Shown here in pieces: positions 40,828-49,624 of a stretch of 64,000 bases of DNA. Under the pieces are notes generated by a model, which was not told where the DNA came from, ran no database searches, and saw nothing but the letters and a program-made list of their open reading frames with translations. A program made the translations under genes and the position numbers. Position 1 is the first letter of the stretch, and each line of letters begins with the position of its first letter. This DNA comes from Nocardia farcinica (GTDB lineage: Bacteria; Actinomycetota; Actinomycetes; Mycobacteriales; Mycobacteriaceae), in the NCBI RefSeq assembly GCF_001182745.1, contig NZ_LN868938.1, positions 3,410,001 to 3,474,000 on the forward strand, given 5' to 3'.

Positions 40828-43530
40828 GTGGCCCTGTACTTTCCCTCGTGGCTGGAGCCGTTCGAGTGGCTCATCGGCGCGGACTGGCCGCACGGCAACG
40901 AAGACCTGATGTGGCAGATGGGCCGCGAACTCCAGCAGGTCGCCGGGGACATCCGCGAGCTGATCCCCGATCTCGACGGCATCATCAGCGGTCTCGCCAA
41001 CGCCTACCCCGACGGCAGCGGCGGCGAGAAGATCCTCGAGTGGATCCAGCCGCTGCGCGACGGCGACGGTTCCGCCGAGGCGCACGGTTCGCTGCGCCAG
41101 TTCGCCGACAACTACCAAGCGCTGGCCGACTCCGCCGATTCCATGGGCGATCAGCTCGAGGCCGCGAAGCTGAACTTCTACATCGCGGGCGGCTGGCTGG
41201 TGGCCGAGGTGGCGTGGGCGCTGGCATCGGGCCCGGCGAGTCCGTTCGCCACGGCGGCGGTCTTCGCCAGCGCCCGGGTGGCGTTCCGGGCGATCAGCAA
41301 CGCCTTCATCCGGCGGATCAGCGAGATCATCGTCCGGATGATCGGGCGGCGGATGAGCGCCGTCGCCGCCAAGCGGGTCGGTGACCTCATCGGGCACATG
41401 ACCTTCGAGGTGATGCAGGAAGCATTGATCGAGACCTTCCAGGGCACCACCCAGGAACTGGCGGTGCAGGCCTACCAGAACGCCAAGGGTCACATCGACG
41501 GGTACGACTGGAACGCGGTCGGGCTCAACGCCGCCATCTCGGCCGTCGCGGGCGGCGCGGGCGGCCTCGTGGGGTTCGGCGCGGGCAGGCACATCGACAC
41601 CAGCATGGGCGGCTGGCGGGGTGCGTTCAACGGCGCGCTGGTCAGCGGGCTGGCGGGCACCGGCGGCGCGGCGGCGGCCTACGGTGCCACCGGATTGCTC
41701 ACGGGCAATTGGGATTTCGATCCGCGCAGCATCACCGGCGGCGCGTTCTCCGGCGCACTGCCCGGCGGCATCTACGGCTACCGCGGCACCGGCGAGTTCA
41801 CCGGGCCAGGCGGCGGGCCGGTACAGACCGTCCCGCCGGTCGACGGCAGCCTCGCCCCACCCGTCCCGGGTGACCCGGCCACCGTCCCCGCCGGCGACAG
41901 CGGCACCGATCCCGGTGCCGGACAGCCGAGGGCGAGCGACCCGACCGCGACCGGAACCCCGGGCGAGCGCGCTCCCGGCCAGACGCCCACCACCGGTGAC
42001 CGCGGCACCGATCCCGCGACCGGCGACCGCGGCACACCGGCCGCCGACCGCTCCCCCACCGCGGAGGCACCCGGGCAGACCGACCCCGCGTCCGGCACCC
42101 GCACGGCCGACGACGCGGCGCCGGGCGCCACCACACCGGCGGCAGCCGCCGCGCCCGGCGCGGAGTCCGCGGGCGGTCCGACCCCGCAGTCCACCCAACC
42201 GGCCGGCTCGGTCGGCGACGTGCCGTCCGCCCAGGCCGACGCCGGGCCGACCACCGAGGCCACCCCGACCCCGGACGCGGACACCGCGACGGACGGTGGG
42301 TCCCCGCCCGCGGCGGACACCAGACGCGAATCCGATACCGGCGACGAAGCGCCGGGCCACCAGACCGCCGACTCGGCCACCCCCACCCCTCGGGACACCG
42401 CCGCGGACACCCCGACGGGCGAGGCCCGCGACTCCACCGGCACGCCGGGCCAGGGCGAGCGGACCGGGGTCACCGACCGCAACCCACTCGACACCCGCGC
42501 CGGTGTGTCGACGGCCGCGACGGCGGGCACGCCCGGCGCGGCGACGGCCGGTGGCACGGCGCTACCGAATGGTGCGCTGCCCGGCGCCGGAATACCCGCT
42601 GCCACTGCGGCGCCCGGCGCGGGTGCGCCCACCCCCGGCCCCGGTACCGCCCCGGTCGGCGGCACTTCGTCGTCGGGCACCGCTACGCCGCCGGGCACCT
42701 CCACGTCGACGGGCACCTCCACGTCGGCGGGCACCTCCACACAGCCGGGCACCTCCACGTCGACGGGACAGCCGGGCACCTCCACGTCGACGGGCACCCC
42801 CACACAGCCGGGCACGTCTACCTCGCCGGGCACCCCTACGCCGGCGGGCACCTCGGCGGCGACGGGAACCGCGAACCAATCGACCGCTCCTGGCGACGGC
42901 GCACCCTCCGCAACGGTTGCCCAGCCGCAGCCGACGCCCACCGCGGATGGCCGACCACCGGCGTCCCCCGGCACGGCACCCGGTGCTTCGATCGCCCCCA
43001 CGCACGCCTCCCCCGCAACCGTCGACGGACACCTGTCCGCGGCCCCGTCGGCAGCCACGCACGCCGCACCCGCGACCGTCGACAGTCACGCACCCGGGAC
43101 CCGGGCACCGCACCCACCGCGGACGGTCGAGTCGATGCCGCCCCCGGCGCCACATCCGCCCCGGCCGCGGGCGCGCCGACCGGCTCGATCACCGAAACAT
43201 CCCCGGCTGCCCCGGCTTCCGCCGGTGCCGCCAGGGCGGGGATCGTGGACGGCAGCGTCGCGCCGCCCGTGGTCGCGGTGCAGGCCCGGTCCACCGGTGT
43301 CGACGTGCCCGCCGCCGACCGTGGCGGCGACGCCGGTCTCGTGGTCCCGGTCGGGCCCGTCGTGCCGGTGCCGGAATCCAACCCGCGGATGCCGTGGAGC
43401 GACCGGCCGGGCGACCAGCGCGGTACCGCGGGCCCGGTGGGCGACTTCCGCGGCGATGCCCGGCCCGCCGACCTGCCCGGACTGGACCAGGGCCAGCTGC
43501 TGGCCGAGATCGGCAACAATCTGCTGCTGA
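40828..43530 (+). CDS. Second CpnT-like ESX toxin, N-terminal part (frameshifted)
   Basis: The frame starts at GTG 40828 after GAGGTTCCCC. Residues 1-320 are a CpnT/WXG100-like head clearly related to that of the giant protein (EWLIGADWPHGNEDLMWQMG), with hydrophobic helices and a Gly-rich membrane-like stretch. From about residue 330 it is Ala/Pro/Thr/Gly-rich disorder, including GTSTST repeats. Up to about 43095 the composition is that of a normal linker. After that this frame turns Arg/Pro/Trp-rich, like an out-of-frame read, and stops at 43530. The natural continuation is in the frame that is -1 relative to this one. So the intact protein would run 40828-47888 (about 2,350 residues), and residues beyond about 756 of this frame are probably not real. 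Confidence 0.7.
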   Translation: MALYFPSWLEPFEWLIGADWPHGNEDLMWQMGRELQQVAGDIRELIPDLDGIISGLANAYPDGSGGEKILEWIQPLRDGDGSAEAHGSLRQFADNYQALADSADSMGDQLEAAKLNFYIAGGWLVAEVAWALASGPASPFATAAVFASARVAFRAISNAFIRRISEIIVRMIGRRMSAVAAKRVGDLIGHMTFEVMQEALIETFQGTTQELAVQAYQNAKGHIDGYDWNAVGLNAAISAVAGGAGGLVGFGAGRHIDTSMGGWRGAFNGALVSGLAGTGGAAAAYGATGLLTGNWDFDPRSITGGAFSGALPGGIYGYRGTGEFTGPGGGPVQTVPPVDGSLAPPVPGDPATVPAGDSGTDPGAGQPRASDPTATGTPGERAPGQTPTTGDRGTDPATGDRGTPAADRSPTAEAPGQTDPASGTRTADDAAPGATTPAAAAAPGAESAGGPTPQSTQPAGSVGDVPSAQADAGPTTEATPTPDADTATDGGSPPAADTRRESDTGDEAPGHQTADSATPTPRDTAADTPTGEARDSTGTPGQGERTGVTDRNPLDTRAGVSTAATAGTPGAATAGGTALPNGALPGAGIPAATAAPGAGAPTPGPGTAPVGGTSSSGTATPPGTSTSTGTSTSAGTSTQPGTSTSTGQPGTSTSTGTPTQPGTSTSPGTPTPAGTSAATGTANQSTAPGDGAPSATVAQPQPTPTADGRPPASPGTAPGASIAPTHASPATVDGHLSAAPSAATHAAPATVDSHAPGTRAPHPPRTVESMPPPAPHPPRPRARRPARSPKHPRLPRLPPVPPGRGSWTAASRRPWSRCRPGPPVSTCPPPTVAATPVSWSRSGPSCRCRNPTRGCRGATGRATSAVPRARWATSAAMPGPPTCPDWTRASCWPRSATICC
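42690..42865 (+). repeat. 18-bp-type coding repeat (GTSTST/GTPTQP)
   Basis: Imperfect units of about 18 bp encode GTSTST, GTSTSA, GTSTQP and GTPTQP in the linker of the second toxin. They resemble a heavily Thr/Ser-rich stalk. Confidence 0.75.
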
Positions 43531-46500
43531 TCACCCCGGGATCGATCGCCTGGAACCGCGACGGCGGCTACTTCGTCCTCCCCGATGGCCGGGAGATCCA
43601 CGTGCGGGTCGCGCCGACCGAGGACGGCGCCGTCGCCGAGTTCGGGCCGCTCGACGGCCGCCCGGAGGCTGGCTACGAGGTGCGCGTGTCGCCCACGGCC
43701 CGAACGGCGGACATCCCGCGCGCGGTCGCGCACGAGCTCGCCGAGATCGCGTTGTCGCTGGAACCGACGATCGACATCGACCCGGCCACCGAGACACCCG
43801 CCACGCTCACCACCCACCTGGGCGGTCGCTTCGCCGAACTGCGGGTGCTGCTCGCGCACATCGACCGCGCCACCTTCGACCCCGCCCGCACCGCCGAACT
43901 GCCCGCCCTGCGCCGGGACCTGGCCGACCTGGCCGCTCATCTCGGCCTGACCGATCCGGCCCGCGCCGCGCAGGCGCACGAGCTGCTGTCCCGGTACGAC
44001 CCGGTGCTGGCCGGGCGATTCGACCTCGAACAGGACAGCCCCTTCGCGCAGCGCCCCGCGATCGGGCCCGACACCGCGGACTTCGGCGACCTCGCCGACT
44101 ACCGGACGCTGCTCGAACAGCGCCTCGGCGACGAGAGCCTGGCCAGGATGGAAACGCTCGCGACGCAGGGCCGCATCCGGGAGGAGCTGGTCCGCCGCGT
44201 GTTCGACCCGGTGTTCACCGGCAAGCAGGCGGCCGCCGCGCGCAAGACCGTGCCGGCCAAACAGCTGTTCGCGGCGCTCGACCCGATCAACGCCGCCCTC
44301 AACGACACCACGCTCACCGAGGTCCAGCGCGCCGCGGCCGTGCACGCCGCCATCGACAACCTCCGGGCCGCCCTGCCCGACGCCTTCCGGGAGACCCTGG
44401 GCGAGGACGGCTTCCGCCGCATGCACGAGGCCGCCGACGACCTGGGCACGCAACCGCGCCGCTTCGCGACCGAGCTGAACCACGCCGACGCGACCGTCAC
44501 CCTCGACGGCGAAACGATGCCGTTCGCGGATCTACTGCGCGAGGTCGACCGCGCCAACCGGGCCGCGACCGCACTCGGCGTCAACGTCGAGTACACCGTG
44601 GTGGTGCACGATCGAGTCGACGGACGCGCGGCCGTGGAGATCCTGCCGCGCCCCCGCCCGCAGCACCGGCTGCCGTTGGAGCAGAACGTCTTCGGGCAGG
44701 ACAACGAGCGCATCGCGCACCGGCCACGGCCCGCCGCGCCCGCCGCCGCCACGGGTGCGCACACCATCGATGTCGGCGTCGGCCGCAGCGCCTTCGCGGT
44801 GGAGATGACGCCGGCGCCCGACCGCGCGGGCGAGGGCCTGATCATCAAGACCGAACTCGCCTCGGAGTTCCCGGTGGCCGCCCAGCGCCGCCGCGACCGC
44901 GGCATCCTCGACCCCGGCCCGCTGACCGAGCCGGGCACGGTGATGGTGTTCGGTGACATGCTCTTCGACGGGCACGTCCTGGCCGAGGACGGTGCGGGGC
45001 GGATCGGCCGCATCTACATCAACAACGTCAGCGCCCACTTCGACGACGACGTCTACGACGCACTGGCCCGGAGCATGATCGACGGCCTGGCGCCCGGCGC
45101 GCGCATCGAGTTGCAGTGGGACATGAAACCGGAGAAGTCCGAGGCCGACGGCGGCTACCCCGGGGACCGCGGCCACATCGACGGCGACCGGCTGTGGGAA
45201 GCGCTGGAGCAGCTGTTCGCCGACTCGGAGCTGCCGTTCCGCATCGACGAGCGCACGGAGTTCCCCGGCGCGGGCAACGACGACTACGACTACACGATCA
45301 ACGCGGGCGGCAGCAACGTCCTCGACGCGGGCAAGATGGCGAAGTTCACGCCCCCGCGGCCCGACCACCGCATGGTGATCGTCTACGAGCCCACCGGGCC
45401 GGCCGCGACCACCCCGGCCTCGACAACTCCCGCCGCCACCACACCGGCAGAGGGCACCCCTGCCCCCGGTGACGGCGGAATCGGCGACGGCACCGACGAC
45501 ACCGCCGTGCCCGTGCCCGGCGACGACGAACCGACCCCCGAACAGATCGAGGAGCTCTACGGCATCCCGATCGAGAACCAGCAGAAGCTCCAGCGCTATG
45601 TCGACCGGTACGGCCTGCGGATGTTCGTGCGGCCCACCAACCCGGATTCGGTGCCGCATCTGAAACGCGGCGCGGTCCCCAAGCCGATGGCGATCAAGGA
45701 CAAGACGATCAACGACCTCGACATCGAACTCGGCGCACCACCGGAAGCCAAGGGGCTGGTCGGCCGGTTCGCCCCCGGCATGCTGCGGATGCCCGACACC
45801 GCCGGAATGACACCGGAACACAGTGCGGCACTGGAGAAGCGGCTGCAGGACCGCACCGCCGACTTCGACGCCTACGAGACGAGCATGCGCGAGTTCGAGC
45901 GGCAGGGCACCTTCCGAACCACGGAGCAGGGCATCGTAGAAGCCGCCGTCGACGGCGAATTCCGCCCCATCACCGGCGACCACGACCTGTTCGATCTGCG
46001 ACATGCCGACGGCACCCGCCTCACGCCCGCCGAACTGCGCGAGCACGAACGCAACCTGGCCATCCTGCGCGCGGGTGTGCAGCACGGCCCGCACGTCTAC
46101 TGGGACCCGCCCTCGGCCTACCAGCGGGAACGCAACTTCGAGAAGATCATCGACTCACACCAGCCCGACCCCGACCCGGACACCGACAACGAACCGCTGG
46201 TGGTGTTCGGGGCGCTGCGGCCGCCGCGGGTCGAGTGGGCCGATCTGTCGGTCGAGGGCGTCGACCGCACCATGACCTCCTGGCACGTGGCCGACGCGCT
46301 GAGCCGGCTACCCGGCGACACCGGCGACATGGTGAACCGCGTCACCGAACTGACCGCCGATCCCGGCTTCGACATCGCCACCTACCGCTCGTGGCTGGAC
46401 GCCGACGACGAGCTCGCCGGTGAGCTGCGCCCGGGCACCCCCGAACACGAGGTCGCCCTCATCCGCCGCAGCGCCGAAACCCTCAGCACCCCCGAGGACG

Positions 46501-47888
46501 TGCGCCGTGCCGTCGCCGACGCCCTGGCCGCCCACCGCGACGTCCCGGTCTTCCGCTCCCCCGAGGAACAACACGACATCGCCGCGAAATCCGGGGCGAC
46601 GCCCGTCGAATCGACCACGCCCGCCGCCGATTCCGACGACACCGCAGCGGACGACACCGCGATCCCGGACGCCACGACGGACCCCGCGCGCGCCGCCCTG
46701 ATCGAGGAACTGACCAACGACCCCGACTTCGACCCCGACGACTACCGCGCGTGGCAGGGCTACGGTCAGCGGCTCGCCCTCGCCGCCGACATCGACCACC
46801 GCCCCCGGGGGCTCATGGCGGTCGTCGTCGACGGTGCGGTGCGGCTGTTGGCCCCCGGCACACCGGCTCATCTGCGCGCGCTGCTCGAGCAGATCCCCGC
46901 GGCCCCCACCGACCGCGCCGAACTCGCCGCGCGCGTCGAGCACGCCTTCCTGCCGAAGGATCTGCCCGCCGCCCGCAATCCCGACCACGCGGTGGAGGTC
47001 GCGCGCTGGGAACTCGGCGCGTATCCACCCCACGACCACACCGTCGCCCCGATCGATCCCGGCCCGAAGGCCATCGCCGACCTGAGCAACCATCCGGACG
47101 GCGTGACCAGGAACAGCGACGGACTCATCATCCGCATCGGCGGACGGCCGGTCGGCGAGGTGGTCGACGCCATCGCCCGCGACCGGGCCGAGAAGTTCAC
47201 CGCCGCCCGCGCCACCCCGGCCGGCGAGTCGAACGCGGCGGGCCGGAGCCGGGTGGCCCGGTGGCAGGAGAAGGGCATCTACGCCAACTTCAAGTCGCAC
47301 GGCAAGGTGTCCGCGGTCGTCATGGATCTGCGGACCGGCGTGGTGTACGAAGGCTTCAACGGCTCGGGCGCGGACACTCTCGCCGCGGACGACACCCATC
47401 CGACCATCGAACACAACATCACCGAGATGCGCAGGCGCGGCCACATGCTGGAGAACGGTGGCTATCCCGCGCTCGATCGCGCGGGCAACCCGGAATCGCC
47501 CGCGCTGACCCGCCCCTACCCGCACTTCGACAACCCCTACGGGCACGCCGAGGTGAAGGCCGCCAACGAGGCACTGTGGGCGCGCGACGAGCACGGACTC
47601 GACGCCTCGCCCGCCGCGATGGCCGAGTTCTATTCGCAGACGTACTCGCTGGTCCCACCCAAGGACGAGAACGGCGATCCGCTGCCGCTGGAACCCAAGC
47701 CGTACTGCGCGAACTGCCACCATACGATGGGCAGGGCGACCAATCACAGCGGCAGGTATCACAGCTTCCCGCACCTGCCCGCGCACCTGGTCGACGGGTA
47801 CGTCCCGGAACCCCACCGGGATTCGGACACACCCGAGCCACCGAACGACGAGCCGGGCCGCACCGAGCACGAGCAGGAGGGCCAGTGA
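43245..47888 (+). CDS. Second toxin, C-terminal part with YwqJ-type deaminase
   Basis: This frame continues the linker (plausible coding from about 43100; first usable GTG at 43245, with no ribosome binding site). A beta-rich N-terminal piece leads to AVAHELAEIALSLEPT, a helical region, then MVFGDMLFDGHVLAEDGAGR and IYINNVSAHFDDDVYDALAR followed by DGLAPGARIEL, which resembles a class I methyltransferase fold. The C-terminus has VSAVVMDLRTGVVYEGFNG, H-A-E at 47544 and C-A-N-C at 47706. These are the zinc and proton-shuttle residues of the cytidine-deaminase fold, best matching YwqJ-like toxins. A YwqK-type antitoxin gene follows with a 4-nt overlap. The toxin target (nucleobase or nucleotide) is not predictable. 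Confidence 0.75.
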   Translation: MDGSVAPPVVAVQARSTGVDVPAADRGGDAGLVVPVGPVVPVPESNPRMPWSDRPGDQRGTAGPVGDFRGDARPADLPGLDQGQLLAEIGNNLLLITPGSIAWNRDGGYFVLPDGREIHVRVAPTEDGAVAEFGPLDGRPEAGYEVRVSPTARTADIPRAVAHELAEIALSLEPTIDIDPATETPATLTTHLGGRFAELRVLLAHIDRATFDPARTAELPALRRDLADLAAHLGLTDPARAAQAHELLSRYDPVLAGRFDLEQDSPFAQRPAIGPDTADFGDLADYRTLLEQRLGDESLARMETLATQGRIREELVRRVFDPVFTGKQAAAARKTVPAKQLFAALDPINAALNDTTLTEVQRAAAVHAAIDNLRAALPDAFRETLGEDGFRRMHEAADDLGTQPRRFATELNHADATVTLDGETMPFADLLREVDRANRAATALGVNVEYTVVVHDRVDGRAAVEILPRPRPQHRLPLEQNVFGQDNERIAHRPRPAAPAAATGAHTIDVGVGRSAFAVEMTPAPDRAGEGLIIKTELASEFPVAAQRRRDRGILDPGPLTEPGTVMVFGDMLFDGHVLAEDGAGRIGRIYINNVSAHFDDDVYDALARSMIDGLAPGARIELQWDMKPEKSEADGGYPGDRGHIDGDRLWEALEQLFADSELPFRIDERTEFPGAGNDDYDYTINAGGSNVLDAGKMAKFTPPRPDHRMVIVYEPTGPAATTPASTTPAATTPAEGTPAPGDGGIGDGTDDTAVPVPGDDEPTPEQIEELYGIPIENQQKLQRYVDRYGLRMFVRPTNPDSVPHLKRGAVPKPMAIKDKTINDLDIELGAPPEAKGLVGRFAPGMLRMPDTAGMTPEHSAALEKRLQDRTADFDAYETSMREFERQGTFRTTEQGIVEAAVDGEFRPITGDHDLFDLRHADGTRLTPAELREHERNLAILRAGVQHGPHVYWDPPSAYQRERNFEKIIDSHQPDPDPDTDNEPLVVFGALRPPRVEWADLSVEGVDRTMTSWHVADALSRLPGDTGDMVNRVTELTADPGFDIATYRSWLDADDELAGELRPGTPEHEVALIRRSAETLSTPEDVRRAVADALAAHRDVPVFRSPEEQHDIAAKSGATPVESTTPAADSDDTAADDTAIPDATTDPARAALIEELTNDPDFDPDDYRAWQGYGQRLALAADIDHRPRGLMAVVVDGAVRLLAPGTPAHLRALLEQIPAAPTDRAELAARVEHAFLPKDLPAARNPDHAVEVARWELGAYPPHDHTVAPIDPGPKAIADLSNHPDGVTRNSDGLIIRIGGRPVGEVVDAIARDRAEKFTAARATPAGESNAAGRSRVARWQEKGIYANFKSHGKVSAVVMDLRTGVVYEGFNGSGADTLAADDTHPTIEHNITEMRRRGHMLENGGYPALDRAGNPESPALTRPYPHFDNPYGHAEVKAANEALWARDEHGLDASPAAMAEFYSQTYSLVPPKDENGDPLPLEPKPYCANCHHTMGRATNHSGRYHSFPHLPAHLVDGYVPEPHRDSDTPEPPNDEPGRTEHEQEGQ

Positions 47889-48256
47889 AACGCATCGACC
47901 TCGCGGTGGACGCCGTTTCGTACGCCGACGACCAGCGCCTCGAGCACGACGGCGAGCCGTTCACCGGCGAGGTGGTCGAGCAGGTCGGCGGACAGCTGGT
48001 ATCCCAGCAGTTCTACGTCGACGGCCTCGCGCACGGGCCGGAACGGGAATGGTGGGCCGACGGCGGGCGCAAGGCCGAGGGCGAGATGCGCCACGGCATG
48101 CCGGTGGGCGTGCACCGGTTCTGGCACCGCAACGGACAGCTGGCCGAGGAACGCGAATTCGACGACGCCGGACGCATGATCCGGCGCCGGAAATGGGATG
48201 AGAACGGCGACCCCGTCGAGATCGCCGCGGGTCGCCGCGCTCGACGGGGTATCTGA
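47885..48256 (+). CDS. YwqK-family antitoxin (MORN-type repeats)
   Basis: A 123-residue protein starting at GTG 47885, overlapping the toxin stop by 4 nt (GTGA). It has three MORN_2-like strands of the form G-x-x-x-x-x-x-W/F: LVSQQFYVDGLAHGPEREWW, then GGRKAEGEMRHGMPVGVHRF and WHRNGQLAEEREFDDAGR. This is the YwqK family, known in Bacillus as the antitoxin of the YwqJ deaminase toxin. The overlap implies tight co-expression, as expected for immunity against self-intoxication. Longer upstream frames on this strand are out-of-frame reads of the toxin. It is convergent with map, 3 nt away. Confidence 0.85.
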   Translation: MKRIDLAVDAVSYADDQRLEHDGEPFTGEVVEQVGGQLVSQQFYVDGLAHGPEREWWADGGRKAEGEMRHGMPVGVHRFWHRNGQLAEEREFDDAGRMIRRRKWDENGDPVEIAAGRRARRGI

Positions 48257-48259
48257 GAC

Positions 48260-49060
48260 CTACTCCGGCCGCGGGGTGAGAATCCGCGGCCCGTCCTCGG
48301 TGACGGCCACGGTGTGTTCCCAGTGCGCGGCGCGGCTGCCGTCGACGGTGACCACGGTCCAGTCGTCGTCGAGCACCTTGGTCTGGGTGGTGCCGAGGGT
48401 CAGCATCGGCTCGATGGCCAGTACCGAACCGACGACCAGCTGCGGGCCACGGCCGGGCTCGCCCTCGTTGGCCAGGAACGGGTCCATGTGCATCTCGCGG
48501 CCGATGCCGTGACCGCCGTACCCGTCGACGATGCCGTAGGCGCGGCCGTGCTCCTGCTCGGCCGCCCGGGTGCCCAGCTCGATGGCGTGCGAGACGTCGG
48601 TGAGCCGGTTGCCGGGCACCATGGCCGCGATGCCCGCCTCCATCGATATGCGGGTCGCCTCGCTGAGCAGCCGGTCGGCCTCGATGATCGAGCCGACGCC
48701 GAAGGTCCAGGCGGAGTCGCCGTGCCAGCCGTCGAGGATGGCGCCGCAGTCGATGGACACCAGGTCACCCTCGGCGAGGATCTCCTCGGCGCTGGGGATG
48801 CCGTGCACGACCCGGTCGTTCACCGACGAGCAGATGGAGCCGGGGAAACCGTGGTAGCCCTTGAACGAGGGCACCGCGCCCGCCTCGCGAATGGTCTGCT
48901 CGGCGACCTCGTCGAGCTCGAGGGTGGACACCCCCGGCTTGGCGGCCGCGCGGACGGCGACGAGAGCGCGGCCGACCACCGCGCCCGCCGCCGCCATCGC
49001 GTCGAGCTCACCGGCGGTGCGGAACGGCACCACCTTCTTGTTCTTCCGGCCGAAGACCAC
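48260..49060 (-). CDS. map: Methionine aminopeptidase, type I
   Basis: A 266-residue cytosolic metalloenzyme that removes the initiator methionine from nascent proteins. The five metal ligands are D104 (SIDCGAI), D115 (HGDSAWTF), H184 (GYGGHGIG), E217 (AIEPML) and E249 (HWEHTV), and the substrate histidine is H86 (RVVHGIP). It has no N-terminal zinc-finger or SH3-binding extension, unlike the longer mycobacterial MapB. It is the last gene of secY-adk-map, 18 nt after adk, an order typical of Actinobacteria. Confidence 0.97.
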   Translation of the reverse strand: MVFGRKNKKVVPFRTAGELDAMAAAGAVVGRALVAVRAAAKPGVSTLELDEVAEQTIREAGAVPSFKGYHGFPGSICSSVNDRVVHGIPSAEEILAEGDLVSIDCGAILDGWHGDSAWTFGVGSIIEADRLLSEATRISMEAGIAAMVPGNRLTDVSHAIELGTRAAEQEHGRAYGIVDGYGGHGIGREMHMDPFLANEGEPGRGPQLVVGSVLAIEPMLTLGTTQTKVLDDDWTVVTVDGSRAAHWEHTVAVTEDGPRILTPRPE

Positions 49061-49078
49061 TGGTTCAGCGCTCCGGCG

Positions 49079-49624
49079 TCAACGGCCGAGCGCCCGCAGC
49101 GCCCGCTCGTTGACCTCGTCGACCTCGCCGACACCGTCGACCGTGACGACCAGGCCGTCGTAGTGGTCGAGCAGCGGCTCGGTCTCCTCGCGGTAGACCC
49201 GCATGCGGTTGCGGATGACGTCTTCGGTGTCGTCGTTGCGGCCGCGCGCGAGCATGCGCTCGACGACGGTGTCCTCCGGGACGACGAAGCACAGCACCGC
49301 GTCCAGCTTGGAGTTCATGTCGCCGAGGATCTTCTCCAGCGCGTCGGCCTGGTCGACCGTGCGCGGATACCCGTCGAGGACGAACCCGTTGGCGGCGTCG
49401 GGCTCGTTCACCCGCGCCTCGACCATGCGGTTGGTCACATCGCTGGGCACCAGGTCGCCGGCGTCCATGTACTTCTGGGCCTCGCGGCCCAGCGGGGTCT
49501 GCTGGCTGATGTTCGCGCGGAACAGGTCCCCGGTGGAGATGTGCGGGACGCCCAGCTTTTCCGACAGCAGGACGGCCTGGGTGCCCTTGCCGGCACCCGG
49601 CGGACCGAGCAGTACAACTCTCAC
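49079..49624 (-). CDS. adk: Adenylate kinase
   Basis: A 181-residue short-form adenylate kinase that interconverts ATP + AMP and 2 ADP. The P-loop is G7-P-P-G-A-G-K-G-T; the AMP-binding stretch has [10 protein letters not shown] and [11 protein letters not shown]; the lid is the short type without zinc cysteines ([15 protein letters not shown]), as in mycobacteria. The start is a GTG at 49624 that overlaps the secY stop by 4 nt (GTGA), so translation is coupled. Confidence 0.97.
   Translation of the reverse strand: MRVVLLGPPGAGKGTQAVLLSEKLGVPHISTGDLFRANISQQTPLGREAQKYMDAGDLVPSDVTNRMVEARVNEPDAANGFVLDGYPRTVDQADALEKILGDMNSKLDAVLCFVVPEDTVVERMLARGRNDDTEDVIRNRMRVYREETEPLLDHYDGLVVTVDGVGEVDEVNERALRALGR

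Noticed and set aside
43080..43115. Programmed ribosomal frameshift in the second toxin
   Set aside because: No A/T-rich slippery heptamer (X-XXY-YYZ type) or obvious downstream pseudoknot is visible; a one-base deletion or sequencing error in a CCCGGG-rich run is simpler. Kept as a frameshift finding only.
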